Positions 1 through 9,796 are shown, numbered from the stretch's first letter. The stretch: 64,000 nt of DNA from Flavobacteriaceae bacterium CP2B (GCA_001683825.1 LXTR01000029.1:62001-126000), one strand, 5' to 3'. The notes: generated by a model from the letters alone, not told the origin. Program-made: numbers and translations.

Positions 1-318
1 ATAGACAACCCCAGCAGCGTTCACCCAAGGTTGGCCAGCAGGGGAGACACCTACTATACCGGTGGAAGTTTTGGCAACAATACCTACTACCTGTTCAGCA
101 AGGATTACATCCGGCTGAAGAACATTCAACTGGCCTATAACTTCCCTGAAAAGTGGCTCGAACCCTTTGGCCTTTCGCAATTCCGCGTTTACGTAAGTGG
201 TTTAAATTTAGTAACTTGGGCTAAAAATGATATCTATGATCCCGAATCCGAGGTTTCCGATGGGCAGTTCTATCCCCAGGCCAAGATTATCAACACAGGA
301 TTCACCTTAAAATTTTAA
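1..318 (+). CDS. SusC/RagA-type TonB-linked outer membrane receptor, C-terminal fragment
   Basis: The reading frame is open from base 1 and ends at 318, so only about 105 C-terminal residues are in the window. They have the usual SusC ending: an YIRLKNIQLAYNFP strand, then RVYVSGLNLVTWAK, a YDPE turn, and a last beta strand ending in an aromatic residue (TLKF). This end forms the last strands of the beta barrel that imports oligomers across the outer membrane with TonB energy. A SusD-type gene starts 9 bp downstream, so the two form a normal SusC/SusD operon. The substrate cannot be told from this fragment. Confidence 0.9.
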   Translation: MDNPSSVHPRLASRGDTYYTGGSFGNNTYYLFSKDYIRLKNIQLAYNFPEKWLEPFGLSQFRVYVSGLNLVTWAKNDIYDPESEVSDGQFYPQAKIINTGFTLKF

Positions 319-327
319 TTTTTTGTT

Positions 328-2205
328 ATGAAAAGAAGAAGACTATTAGTTTATGCCGTTGCGGTTTTAGCCTTGCTGCCGTTATCGTGCGCCGAAGATT
401 TCTTAGACACCAAGCCGCTGGACAAAATTTCAGCGGATGCTACCTGGGCTGATGGCGCTTTATCTGAAGCCTTTGTATTTAACGTGTATTCTTACTTGGG
501 TTATGGCGGTTTTGAGGAAGAAGGCCTGGCCTCTATCACGGATGAAGCCATGTTTACGCACTCCGGGCGTGGGATCAACGTGATCACGGAAGGGTCCCTT
601 TCCGCCGCGACAACCGGAAACGACAGGATTGTTCCCCAATGGGAAGAATTGTACCTGGCCATCCGCCAGGCGAACATCGCCATCAAGGAACTGCCCGAAG
701 CCACTTTTGACGACGCCGACCTTAAAAACCGTTTGCTGGGAGAGTCCTATTTCCTGCGGGCGTATTACTACCACCAGCTGATGCGGTATTACGGCAGCGC
801 CCCCCTGATAGACCGTCCCTACGAACTTAACGAGGATTATTCCATTGAAAGGGGCACCTATGCCGAAAATGTGGATTTCGTCATATCAGACCTCGACCAG
901 GCGATTTCCCTATTGGACGGCCAGCCAGAAACCCCTGGACGCGCTTCAAAACTGAGCGCCATGGGGTTGAAATCAAGGGTCCTCCTCTATGCTGCGAGTG
1001 ACCTGCGTGACGGCCCCACGGCGGCGGCCAATTCAACCGCCCATGCGGGCTACTCCAACATCGAGCTGGTTGCCTACCCAAGCGGGGACCGGATGGCCCG
1101 GTGGAATGCGGCCAAAGTGGCTGCGAAAACCCTTTTAGACGCTACCAGCGGTTACAAACTAGACCTTACAGGCCCGGTTTCTGCCCAGGAAGGATATCAA
1201 AACTACCTGTCTATAGCCATGGGAGGCGGAAGCGCTGTGGGCGATGCCGCCGCCCGTGCCGAACTCCTGTTTGAACGCACCCACTCCCCGCTGTTCACAG
1301 AAGAGAGCAACTGGCCCCTCGGGGGGATCCACCAGGGCATCAACAATGGCCCCAATGGATACCACAACTGGGCCGGGAACACCCCCATCCAGCAATTGGT
1401 AGATGACTATGAAATGATGGACGGTTCCAGGTTTGATTGGAACAACCCCACCCACGCGGCCGATCCGTATGCCAACAGGGACCCCAGGCTCTATGCCACC
1501 ATACTGTATGACGGGGCCGACTGGAAACCACGCCCCAGCGACGTGGCCGGCATGGACCCCAATGATCAGATACAGACCGGCGCCTATGCCAACGGTTCCG
1601 GGGGTGTGATCCCCGGTATCGACACAAGGGACTCTCCCATTGAAAACTGGAACGGTTCCCGCACCGGGTATTACGTGCGCAAATTTATCGATGCCGATCC
1701 CGGAGTGATCGACAACCAGTCGAGTGCACAGGTGGTGCCCTGGCCCTTCATCCGGTACACCGAGATCGCACTGAACTACGTGGAAGCCTGCCTGGAAACC
1801 GGGGATGAAGGCGAAGCGATCAACTGGCTGAACAAGATCCGATTCCGGGCCGGGATGCCCGCGGTGACCGCATCAGGCAGCGCGCTGGTCGATCAGTATC
1901 GCAATGAAAGAAGGGTGGAACTGGCCTATGAAGAACACCGCTTTTTCGATGCCAGGCGTTGGATGATCGCACCGGAAACCCTGGGAAGGGGTATCAAAGT
2001 GATGCGGCCCGTGGCTACCTTAAAACCGGGCGCCACCCCGCTGGTCCCTTACAGGCATGACAAAACGGTCTATGACTATACCTATAACGTGGTAGACAAC
2101 ACCGACAATGAAACCCGCAGTTGGGATGATAAGATGTATTTCTTCCCCCTAAGCAGGGATGAGATCAACCGTAACAATAAACTGGTCCAAAACCCAGGTT
2201 ATTAA
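328..2205 (+). CDS. SusD/RagB-family substrate-binding outer membrane lipoprotein
   Basis: The 625-residue protein begins with a lipoprotein signal peptide (MKRRRLL, hydrophobic stretch, LSC with Cys21 as the lipidated residue), then the family start AEDFLDTKPLD. A RAYYYHQLMRYYG segment near residue 145 matches the helical TPR-like SusD core. The C-terminal part has RNERRVELAYEEHRFFDARRW and ends FPLSRDEINRNNKLVQNPGY, both SusD hallmarks. SusD proteins cap the SusC barrel at the cell surface and capture the substrate. It follows the SusC end by 9 bp and is closed by a perfect hairpin at 2229-2260. No glycosidase follows, so the substrate is unknown. Confidence 0.95.
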   Translation: MKRRRLLVYAVAVLALLPLSCAEDFLDTKPLDKISADATWADGALSEAFVFNVYSYLGYGGFEEEGLASITDEAMFTHSGRGINVITEGSLSAATTGNDRIVPQWEELYLAIRQANIAIKELPEATFDDADLKNRLLGESYFLRAYYYHQLMRYYGSAPLIDRPYELNEDYSIERGTYAENVDFVISDLDQAISLLDGQPETPGRASKLSAMGLKSRVLLYAASDLRDGPTAAANSTAHAGYSNIELVAYPSGDRMARWNAAKVAAKTLLDATSGYKLDLTGPVSAQEGYQNYLSIAMGGGSAVGDAAARAELLFERTHSPLFTEESNWPLGGIHQGINNGPNGYHNWAGNTPIQQLVDDYEMMDGSRFDWNNPTHAADPYANRDPRLYATILYDGADWKPRPSDVAGMDPNDQIQTGAYANGSGGVIPGIDTRDSPIENWNGSRTGYYVRKFIDADPGVIDNQSSAQVVPWPFIRYTEIALNYVEACLETGDEGEAINWLNKIRFRAGMPAVTASGSALVDQYRNERRVELAYEEHRFFDARRWMIAPETLGRGIKVMRPVATLKPGATPLVPYRHDKTVYDYTYNVVDNTDNETRSWDDKMYFFPLSRDEINRNNKLVQNPGY

Positions 2206-2228
2206 TTTGAGTTAGTTTTTTAATTTCA

Positions 2229-2260
2229 GGATTCTATCCCCTTCCTTGGGGATAGAATCC
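2229..2260 (+). terminator. Intrinsic terminator after the SusC/SusD operon
   Basis: A perfect 13-bp stem (GGATTCTATCCCC with its complement) encloses the 6-base loop TTCCTT. The T-rich run that follows is short and also forms part of the next promoter element. Confidence 0.75.
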
Positions 2261-2261
2261 A

Positions 2262-2269
2262 TATTTTTG
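2262..2269 (+). promoter_or_regulatory. TAnnTTTG -7 promoter element in front of the UnbV/FG-GAP gene
   Basis: TATTTTTG matches the Bacteroidota -7 consensus exactly and lies only 7 bp before the ATG at 2277, so the transcript would be nearly leaderless. It starts directly after the terminator hairpin, which makes the downstream genes a separate unit. No clear -33 TTTG was seen. Confidence 0.5.
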
Positions 2270-2276
2270 GGCTACG

Positions 2277-5200
2277 ATGAAAACAGTCTTCCATGGGCAT
2301 CCTGCCCTATTTGCCCTCCTCCTTGTCCTTGTTCTTGGATGTAACCCAAACCCATCTTCAGAAGAAGCGGACCCGCCAGAGGACCTACCTCCCGTGTTCG
2401 CGCTCATAGCACCCGACAGTTCCAACATCCGTTTTGAAAATACGCTTGTCGAAGGGCCCAACGCCAACGTGCTCATGTATGAATACCTCTACAACGGGGG
2501 CGGGGTGGCCGCAGGCGACCTCAATGGGGATGGGCTCATAGACCTTTATTTCACCTCCAATATGGGGGCCAATAAATGCTACCTGAACCTAGGGGCCATG
2601 GCCTTCCGGGATATAACGGACTTATCAGGGGTGAGTGGCCGGCCCGGACCCTGGAAAACGGGGATCAGCATGGCCGATGTCAACGGTGACGGAAGGCTGG
2701 ACCTATACCTCTGCTATAGCGGGGCCCTGCCTCCCCAAAAGCGGGCCAACCAGCTTTTTATCAATATGGGGAACAATGCGGACGGGATCCCGATTTTTGA
2801 AGAAAAAGCAGGCGAATACGGCCTGGCGAGTGAAGCCTTCAGCAACCAGGGGTATTTCTTCGACTACGACCGCGACGGCGACCTGGATATGGTGCTGCTA
2901 AACCATAACCCCAAATCGCTGCCCGTGCTCAATGTAGCCAGTACCCGCGAATTCCTGAAAGAAGACGACCCCCTGCAGGGAATCCGGCTATACCAACAGC
3001 ACAACGGGCGTTTCACCGATGTCACCGTGCAAGCGGGCATCAGCGGGTCTGCCCTTACCTACGGCCTGGGGATAGGGATCTCCGACCTGAATGACGATGG
3101 GTGGCCCGACTTTTACGTCTCCAATGATTATGCCGTACCCGACTACCTGTATATTAACCGTCAGGACGGGACCTTCGACAATCAACTTAGCCAGCAACTG
3201 GGGCATACCAGCCATTTTTCCATGGGGAACGACATTGCGGATGTGAACAACGACGGGTGGCAGGACATCATTACCCTGGATATGCTCCCGGAAGACAACC
3301 GCCGGCAGAAACTCCTGCTGGCCCCTGATAATTACGATAAATTCGACCTCAATGTGCGTAGCGGGTTCCATTACCAATACATGCGCAACATGTTGCAAAT
3401 CAATAACGGCGAAGGCAGTTTCAGTGAAATCGGACAACTTGCGGGGATCTCCAATACCGATTGGAGTTGGGCAGCCCTCCTGGCCGACTACAACAACGAT
3501 GGGTGGAAGGACCTCTTCGTTACCAACGGCTATTACCGGGATTACACCAACCTGGATTTTATCAACTACATGGAGGATTACGTGCAAGCCAAAGGCCGGT
3601 TGCTGCGCCGGGACGTACTGGATATCGTCAGCAAAATGCCCTCCTCCAACCTCACCAACTACCTCTTTTCCAACCAGGGTGAAGGATCCTTTGAGGATCA
3701 AACCGTCCGATACGGGGTAGACCAACCTGCCAATAGCAACGGGGCCGCCTATGCAGACCTGGACAATGATGGCGATCTGGACCTGGTGGTTAACAACATC
3801 AACCAACCGGCATTCCTGTACCGCAATGATACCGAACGGGCCAATGCCCATTTCCTGCAACTCCAATTGCAGGGCCGGGACGGCAATACCCAGGGCATTG
3901 GTGCCCGGGTAACCCTCTACCAGGGCGCCCTCCGACAAAGCCTGGTGCAAATGCCCACCCGCGGTTATCTCTCAAGCGTGTCTCCCATCCTGCATTTTGG
4001 GTTGGGAGAAAACAGCACCCTGGATTCGCTTACCATCCGCTGGAACAAAGGGGGGGAACAAACCCTCACCGGCATTGCCGCTGACCAGTTGCTGGTTCTG
4101 GATGAAGCTGATGCGCGCGCACCGGGCAGCAAAGCCCCGCGGCAGCCCACCCTCCTATCAGAGGTCTCCTCCCCCATTGCTCATACCACCCCCCGTTCGG
4201 AGATCAATGATTTTAAAAGGCAATCTCTCCTCATTTCCCAATTTTCGCACTCGGCCCCTTGTATGGCCCGGGCAGATTTTAACATGGATGGGCTCGACGA
4301 CCTCTTTATCGGAGGGGTACAGGGGCAGGCAGGGGATATTTACCTGGGTACATCCGGGGGCCGTTTCACAAAACAAGCCATAGGGGCCCTGGCCAGCGAC
4401 CGGGCCTACCATGACAGCGATGCCGCCGTTTTGGACGCCAATGGCGACGGGTTTCCAGACCTATATGTAGCCAGTGGGGGCTACCACCACCTTGCCCCAG
4501 ACGACCCCTTGCTGCAAGACCGTTTGTACCTGGGAGACGGAAAAGGGTCCTTTACCAGGGACCTTGCCGCCCTGCCGGCCCTGTTGACCAGCACGGCTGC
4601 CGTTGCCGTGGGCGATGCGGACCAGGATGGCCATCCCGACCTCTTTGCAGGCGGAAGGGTAATCCCCGGGCGCTATCCGGAAATCCCCCGTAGCTATTTG
4701 CTCACCAATGATGGCAAAGGGCATTTCACGGATGCGACCAGCCGTTTGGCTCCGGCCCTAAGCCAGCCCGGCCTGGTCACCGACGCCCTGTGGCAGGACC
4801 TGGACCGCGACGGGCAACAGGAATTGATCCTGGTGGGCGAATGGATGCCGGTACAAATTTTTGGCCTGCAATCCGGGACGTTCGAAGACCAAACTGGTAA
4901 ATTCCTGGACCAGGAATACCAGGGGTGGTGGAACACCCTTACCTCAACCGATGTCAACTCGGATGGCATACCCGACCTTATCGCTGGCAATATGGGCACC
5001 AACACCCAATTCCGGGTTTCCACGGAAGAACCCGCGGAAATGCACTACGCAGACTTCGACCAAAATGGTTCGGTAGACCCGGTATTCAGTTTCTTTATCC
5101 GGGGAAAGAGTTTCCCATACCTGACGCGGGACGAACTGCTTGGCCAATTGGCCTCCCTGCGTTCCAAGTTCACCACCTACGCGAGCTATGCAGACGCTAC

Positions 5201-5657
5201 CCTCACCGATATTTTTAGTGCCTCACAACTGGAACAGGCCGGAAAGTTAAGCGCCAACCATATGGCCACCACCCTCTTCCTCAGCACGGCAGACGGCCAC
5301 TACAAATCCGTCCCACTGCCACGGCAGGCCCAGTATTCGCCTGTCTACCAGGTAGCCACAGGCGACTTCAACGCGGATGGGAACGAAGATCTGATCCTCT
5401 TTGGGAACAACAACTACTTTAAGCTGCGCCTGGGGCGTTTTGACGCCAATATGGGCACCTTGCTTTTAGGGGATGGAAAAGGTAATTTTGACTATGTGCC
5501 CCAACCGCAATCAGGCCTTTTTGTGAAAGGGGATGTCCGGTCCGTAGTCCGGATAGGCGATCTCCTATTAATCGGTGTTTATGGCGGGGAGCTAAAAACC
5601 CTTCGCCTGAACAGCCCTTCAAATCTGAAAAGTGATGAAATGGCTCCTTCTAAATAG
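2277..5657 (+). CDS. FG-GAP/VCBS-repeat lipoprotein with UnbV/ASPIC domain
   Basis: This is a large (1126-residue) surface lipoprotein with signal peptide cleavage before Cys22 (LVLGC). It contains many calcium-loop repeats of the DLNGDGLIDLY / DVNGDGRLDLY / DFNADGNEDLI type, spread over both halves, as in FG-GAP/VCBS beta-propellers. A UnbV/ASPIC domain occupies about residues 517-615 (HFLQLQLQG ... GIGARVTLY ... SVSPILHFGLGE ... LTIRW). Such proteins are common next to SusC/SusD genes in marine Bacteroidota; binding of a polymer or small molecule at the cell surface is inferred, not shown. It overlaps the following haloperoxidase gene by 23 bp, so the two are probably translated together. 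Confidence 0.85.
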   Translation: MKTVFHGHPALFALLLVLVLGCNPNPSSEEADPPEDLPPVFALIAPDSSNIRFENTLVEGPNANVLMYEYLYNGGGVAAGDLNGDGLIDLYFTSNMGANKCYLNLGAMAFRDITDLSGVSGRPGPWKTGISMADVNGDGRLDLYLCYSGALPPQKRANQLFINMGNNADGIPIFEEKAGEYGLASEAFSNQGYFFDYDRDGDLDMVLLNHNPKSLPVLNVASTREFLKEDDPLQGIRLYQQHNGRFTDVTVQAGISGSALTYGLGIGISDLNDDGWPDFYVSNDYAVPDYLYINRQDGTFDNQLSQQLGHTSHFSMGNDIADVNNDGWQDIITLDMLPEDNRRQKLLLAPDNYDKFDLNVRSGFHYQYMRNMLQINNGEGSFSEIGQLAGISNTDWSWAALLADYNNDGWKDLFVTNGYYRDYTNLDFINYMEDYVQAKGRLLRRDVLDIVSKMPSSNLTNYLFSNQGEGSFEDQTVRYGVDQPANSNGAAYADLDNDGDLDLVVNNINQPAFLYRNDTERANAHFLQLQLQGRDGNTQGIGARVTLYQGALRQSLVQMPTRGYLSSVSPILHFGLGENSTLDSLTIRWNKGGEQTLTGIAADQLLVLDEADARAPGSKAPRQPTLLSEVSSPIAHTTPRSEINDFKRQSLLISQFSHSAPCMARADFNMDGLDDLFIGGVQGQAGDIYLGTSGGRFTKQAIGALASDRAYHDSDAAVLDANGDGFPDLYVASGGYHHLAPDDPLLQDRLYLGDGKGSFTRDLAALPALLTSTAAVAVGDADQDGHPDLFAGGRVIPGRYPEIPRSYLLTNDGKGHFTDATSRLAPALSQPGLVTDALWQDLDRDGQQELILVGEWMPVQIFGLQSGTFEDQTGKFLDQEYQGWWNTLTSTDVNSDGIPDLIAGNMGTNTQFRVSTEEPAEMHYADFDQNGSVDPVFSFFIRGKSFPYLTRDELLGQLASLRSKFTTYASYADATLTDIFSASQLEQAGKLSANHMATTLFLSTADGHYKSVPLPRQAQYSPVYQVATGDFNADGNEDLILFGNNNYFKLRLGRFDANMGTLLLGDGKGNFDYVPQPQSGLFVKGDVRSVVRIGDLLLIGVYGGELKTLRLNSPSNLKSDEMAPSK

Positions 5658-6984
5658 GCCAGGCTACTGGCTACTATTCCTGTGTACGCTGACCCTGGGA
5701 TGCTCACGGGATCCCGGACCCCCAATGACCGATGGTGATGTTGCCCTGGAGTGGGCCCGGATGACCACGTATATCACGCAGTATACGCCTTCCAACTCTC
5801 CCACCTTCGCGTCCAGGGCCTTTGGGTATATCGGGCTTTGTATGTATGAATCGGTGGTGAATGCCTATCCTGCCTACAATTCCATGGCCGGGCAACTCAG
5901 TGGCCTGGAAGCCCTGCCCAAACCCCGGGAAGGGCAGGCCTACCACTGGGTACTTTCCATGAACGCTGCCCAGGCTTCCATCCTCAAACAAATCTACCTG
6001 CAAACCTCCGATGAGAACAAAGCCCGGGTAGACTCCCTGGAACAAGCTGTCTACCGGAAGTTTTCAGACACCCTGGACACCGCCGTCGCCAGCAGGTCCG
6101 TGGCCTACGGACGCCAGGTGGCCGACGCTATCTTCCAATGGTCTAAAACAGACGGGGGGCACCGGGGTTACCTGAGGAATTTTGACAAGCAAATGGTACA
6201 CCCGGAGTTTCCCGGTTCGTGGAAACCCCCGCTCTTTGCCCAGTCGTTCAGCCACCACCCGCTGCACCCACACTGGGGGAAGAACCGCACCTTCGTGAGG
6301 GCGAACCGGGAATTGCCCACCCCCGGGATGCTTCCCTATGACACCGTCCCCGGTTCGCCATACTACCAGCAGTTCGTGCAGGTATACGAAAAGGAAAGGG
6401 AACTGACACAGGCTGAAAAAGAAGCGGCCATCTGGTGGGGAGACGACCCGGATGTGAGTTTTACGCCCCCCGGGCACTCCTATTATATCGCCACCCTGGC
6501 AATGGAATCAAAACGACCACCGCTTATCAAAATAGCCGAAACCTATGCCAAAACCGGGATGGCCGTAGCCGATGCATTTATCAAGTGCTGGGAGTGGAAG
6601 TATCACTTTTTCTCAGAACGCCCCAATACCTTTATCCCCCGGTTTATCGATCCCGAATGGGAGTCGTTCTGGCCCGACCCGCCCTTTCCTGCCTTCCCCT
6701 CAGGGCACGCCATACAGGCTGCGGCAGCCGCCACGGTACTGGAAGACAGCTTGGGGGAGGCTTTTGCATTTACCGACAGGGCCCATGAAGGCAGGGAACG
6801 GGATGAAGTACGGGATACCGACTTTGTGATCCGCTCTTTCGATTCCTTTTGGGAAGCGGCCCGGGAAACGGCCGATTCGCGTTTTTACGGTGGCATCCAT
6901 ACCCCCCAGGACAACGAGGTGGGCCTTGCCGAAGGCGTCAAGGTCGCAAAGAATATTTTACAACTCAAATGGAAGAAATCATAA
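5635..6984 (+). CDS. Vanadium-dependent haloperoxidase / PAP2-superfamily lipoprotein
   Basis: The 449-residue protein has a lipoprotein signal (hydrophobic stretch, TLGC, Cys23). The acid phosphatase/haloperoxidase signatures are present in order: a KYHFFSERP segment (Lys and Arg of the first motif), FPSGH at residues 354-358 with the phosphate- or vanadate-binding Ser-Gly-His, and FYGGIHTPQDN near the C terminus, which carries the final Arg/His-type ligand region (GGIHT). Family members either oxidise halides with hydrogen peroxide or hydrolyse phosphate esters; sequence reading cannot separate the two. A GTG 3 bp upstream is an alternative start. It overlaps the preceding gene by 23 bp and is followed after 4 bp by a second UnbV protein, so all three form one operon. 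Confidence 0.85.
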   Translation: MKWLLLNRPGYWLLFLCTLTLGCSRDPGPPMTDGDVALEWARMTTYITQYTPSNSPTFASRAFGYIGLCMYESVVNAYPAYNSMAGQLSGLEALPKPREGQAYHWVLSMNAAQASILKQIYLQTSDENKARVDSLEQAVYRKFSDTLDTAVASRSVAYGRQVADAIFQWSKTDGGHRGYLRNFDKQMVHPEFPGSWKPPLFAQSFSHHPLHPHWGKNRTFVRANRELPTPGMLPYDTVPGSPYYQQFVQVYEKERELTQAEKEAAIWWGDDPDVSFTPPGHSYYIATLAMESKRPPLIKIAETYAKTGMAVADAFIKCWEWKYHFFSERPNTFIPRFIDPEWESFWPDPPFPAFPSGHAIQAAAAATVLEDSLGEAFAFTDRAHEGRERDEVRDTDFVIRSFDSFWEAARETADSRFYGGIHTPQDNEVGLAEGVKVAKNILQLKWKKS

Positions 6985-6988
6985 GGCC

Positions 6989-8692
6989 GTGAACCTACAG
7001 AAAACCCGGTATTTCATATGCGCCCTCACCTGGGCCTGTTGTGTACCCGCCTGGGCCCAAACCCCCTTTACAGACGTCACGGAACAGGCCGGCATAGCCC
7101 ATGTATTCCATGTCTATGAAGGCACGTTTGGAGGGGGGGCAACCGTATTTGATATTGACAATGATGGTTTCGAAGACCTTTTTATTACCGGTGGCACGGG
7201 CGATGACGCCCTTTACCTCAACCAGGGCGACGGGTCTTTCCGCAATATTTATGAGGATTCTGGGCTCACGCTCACCCGCGGGTTTGTGACCCAGGGCGTG
7301 GTAAGCGCCGACGTGGACAGGGATGGGTATCGCGACCTGTTCATCACCACTATCAATACCACCACGGGAGCGGAAGAAATCCCGAGGGCCAAAAACCTCC
7401 TTTTCCTGAACAACCGGGGTGATTTGACATTCCGGGATGCCACCACCGATTATGGCCTGGAAGACCTCAACTCCTTCAGCACAGGGCCCAGTTTTGGCGA
7501 TGCCAATGCCGATGGCTATCCCGACCTCTTTGTGGGCAACTATTTCAAGAATTTTGAAGGCAAGCTGGGGGTCATCAAAGACGCTACCATTGTCAGCGCC
7601 AACCAAACCGCAGAACCGTACCTGCTTATCAACAAAGGGGGCAGCACCTTTGAGCCCGCCAACGAAAAATACGGTATTGGCCACAAAGGTTTTGGGTTTG
7701 GTGGGGTCTTTACCGATTTTGACAACGATGGCGACCAGGACCTGCTGGTGAACCAGGATTTCGGTTATAAGGCCGTCCCCAATTTCCTGTACGAAAACCG
7801 CTATCCGGACGATTCTTACCTGGATGTCAGTGAAGCAAAAGAAATGGACCTGAAAATCAACGCCATGGGGGCGGCGGTGGGCGATATTGACAACAATGGC
7901 CTGATGGATTATTACGTGACCAACATTAAATTCAACCTGTTGATGGTCAACCAGGGAAGGGAACAACCCTTTGCGGACGAAGCAAAACAGCGCGGCACAA
8001 ACAATTTTGCGATAAGCTGGGGGGCCAATTTTGCCGATTTTGACCTGGATGGCGACCTCGACCTCTATGTATCCAACGGCGACCTCAACCCCAATTGCGT
8101 CCCCATGGGCAATTTCTATTTTGAAAACAACGAAGGCTATTTCACGGAAAAAGGCCGTGAAAAAGGGGTGAATGATTATGGTATTGGCCGGGGTTCCATC
8201 GTCTTTGACATGGAAAATGATGGCGACCTGGACATCCTGGTGGTGAACCAGCAAGCAGTCCTGGAGTACCCGGTGCCATCTTCCACCCGCCTCTTCCGTA
8301 ATGACAGCGCGCAGGGGCATTGGCTGAAAATCGCGTTAAAAGGCCTGCAGGCAGAACCCAACGGCATAGGTTCCAGGGTCACGGTAGTCTCGGGGGGGCA
8401 GCGGATGATCCGTGAAATTGATGGCGGGGGTTCCAGCCACCTCTCCCAGAACTCGGTGATCGCCCACTTCGGACTGGGGAAGCATACCGGGGTAGATTCA
8501 GTCATTGTCACCTGGACGGGGGGGAAGAAGCAATACCTGCTGAACCCCAAAGTGGATACCCTCCTCACAATTGAAGAAATTCCCGATGAAAAAACCGATG
8601 GGATCTGGTGGGTACTTGCCGTATTGGGGGTGCTGGGCATCACGGGGGCCCTGTACCTGCGCCAAAGAAAAAAAGGCAAATCCCGGGCGTAA
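6989..8692 (+). CDS. CRTAC1-like FG-GAP repeat protein with UnbV/ASPIC domain and C-terminal membrane anchor
   Basis: I chose the GTG at 6989, 4 bp after the haloperoxidase stop, because it gives a clean signal peptide (NLQKTRYFICALTWACCVPAWAQ) ending before TPFTDVT; the longer open frame upstream runs through the previous gene. The 567-residue protein carries FG-GAP/VCBS calcium loops (DIDNDGFEDLF, DVDRDGYRDLF, DFDLDGDLDLY) and a UnbV/ASPIC domain near residues 436-530. It ends with one transmembrane helix (WWVLAVLGVLGITGALYL) and a basic tail (RQRKKGKSR), which is unusual beside the lipoprotein anchors of its two neighbours. Its role is probably extracellular binding with the partner proteins of the same operon. 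Confidence 0.8.
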   Translation: MNLQKTRYFICALTWACCVPAWAQTPFTDVTEQAGIAHVFHVYEGTFGGGATVFDIDNDGFEDLFITGGTGDDALYLNQGDGSFRNIYEDSGLTLTRGFVTQGVVSADVDRDGYRDLFITTINTTTGAEEIPRAKNLLFLNNRGDLTFRDATTDYGLEDLNSFSTGPSFGDANADGYPDLFVGNYFKNFEGKLGVIKDATIVSANQTAEPYLLINKGGSTFEPANEKYGIGHKGFGFGGVFTDFDNDGDQDLLVNQDFGYKAVPNFLYENRYPDDSYLDVSEAKEMDLKINAMGAAVGDIDNNGLMDYYVTNIKFNLLMVNQGREQPFADEAKQRGTNNFAISWGANFADFDLDGDLDLYVSNGDLNPNCVPMGNFYFENNEGYFTEKGREKGVNDYGIGRGSIVFDMENDGDLDILVVNQQAVLEYPVPSSTRLFRNDSAQGHWLKIALKGLQAEPNGIGSRVTVVSGGQRMIREIDGGGSSHLSQNSVIAHFGLGKHTGVDSVIVTWTGGKKQYLLNPKVDTLLTIEEIPDEKTDGIWWVLAVLGVLGITGALYLRQRKKGKSRA

Positions 8693-8706
8693 CCCCCTGC
8701 CGCAAC

Positions 8707-9687
8707 TTAGATATTGCGCTTCCGTAACTGCTCTCCAAAGGCGTGAAATTGCGCATAGGCTTCTTTTCCCAACGGCAACTTCTCCAGTTGCGCGAAGGCC
8801 TTTTCGGTATAGCGCAAAATTTCCTCCCTCGCCGCCCTGTCGGCCCCGGAACTTTGGTAAATATCCTTTACGGCCCCTATTTTGGCTGCAGGGTCCTGCG
8901 GCCTGATGGAAAAGAGGTGTTCCAGTTCCTTAACCCCTCCCGGGCCAGCCAGCTCCAGGGATTTCAGGTAGAGGAACGTCTTCTTGTTCTCAATAATGTC
9001 GCCTCCTGGCTGCTTTCCAAACGTCCTGGGATCGCCAAAGGCATCCAGGTAATCATCCTGCAACTGGAACGCCATGCCCAGGTGGAGCCCGAATTCATAG
9101 GCGGCCTGTTGGACATCAGGGGGGGTGCCCGCGATCATGGCACCGGTTTGCATACAGGCTCCGAGCAATACCGCGGTCTTGTTGCGGATCATATGAAGGT
9201 ATTCCTCCATGAGGACCACTTCCCGGGCCTCGAAATCCACATCGTATTGCTGCCCCTCACATACTTGCAGGGCGGTCCGGCTAAAAAGTGCCACCAGGGG
9301 CTTAAAAAGGACCGGCTCATAGGTTTCAAAAAGCTGGTAGGCCCTGATCAGCATGGCATCGCCCGACAGGATCCCCGTGTTGGTATCCCACTTCTCATGG
9401 ACGGTTACCTTTCCCCTGCGCAGGGGGGCCGCATCCATAATATCGTCGTGGACCAAAGAAAAATTATGAAAAAGTTCCAAAGCCAGGGCTGCCGGGAGGG
9501 CATCACGGTAATCCCCCTTAAGGGCGTTGGCAGCCATCAGGGTCAGGACGGGACGCATCCGCTTTCCCCCCAGCCCCATAATGTAAACCATGGGTTCATA
9601 GAGCTGTTCCGGTTCCCGTTTGCCAAGTTGCTGGCCTAAATAAGCATTGAAAGCCGTCCTGTAGTGCGCTGCTGTTTGCAATTCCAA
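8707..9687 (-). CDS. Polyprenyl synthetase family protein (trans-isoprenyl diphosphate synthase)
   Basis: The 326-residue protein has both aspartate-rich motifs: DDIMD at residues 81-85 followed by LRRG, and DDYLD at 211-215. These bind Mg-diphosphate and condense isopentenyl diphosphate with an allylic diphosphate. GGKRMRPVL at about 40 is the substrate-binding start of the family. Phe76, five residues before the first motif, is a chain-length position, but product length cannot be assigned safely. I keep the TTG start at 9687: a TATTTTTG promoter element lies just upstream (9699-9706) and no ATG or GTG lies in frame between them. It converges with the UnbV gene, with only 14 bp between the stops. 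Confidence 0.9.
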   Translation of the reverse strand: MELQTAAHYRTAFNAYLGQQLGKREPEQLYEPMVYIMGLGGKRMRPVLTLMAANALKGDYRDALPAALALELFHNFSLVHDDIMDAAPLRRGKVTVHEKWDTNTGILSGDAMLIRAYQLFETYEPVLFKPLVALFSRTALQVCEGQQYDVDFEAREVVLMEEYLHMIRNKTAVLLGACMQTGAMIAGTPPDVQQAAYEFGLHLGMAFQLQDDYLDAFGDPRTFGKQPGGDIIENKKTFLYLKSLELAGPGGVKELEHLFSIRPQDPAAKIGAVKDIYQSSGADRAAREEILRYTEKAFAQLEKLPLGKEAYAQFHAFGEQLRKRNI

Positions 9688-9698
9688 TGGATTTTCAC

Positions 9699-9706
9699 CA
9701 AAAATA
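9699..9706 (-). promoter_or_regulatory. -7 promoter element of the polyprenyl synthase gene
   Basis: Read on the minus strand this is TATTTTTG, an exact TAnnTTTG match, 11 bp before the TTG start codon. It supports that start over any downstream methionine. Confidence 0.5.
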
Positions 9707-9796
9707 CACTAATTCGCCGCAGCGGAAAACACGGGATGCCATTTTAAAGCCCCGGGAAGGGACCATTTTGGGCGAATGTTAAATAATTGTAAAACT

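Noticed and set aside
6995-8320. 441-codon open frame on the minus strand
   Set aside because: It is a shadow of the UnbV gene; the plus-strand frame has a signal peptide and clear domains.
8743-9639. 298-codon plus-strand open frame
   Set aside because: It is antisense to the polyprenyl synthase gene, which has both aspartate-rich motifs.
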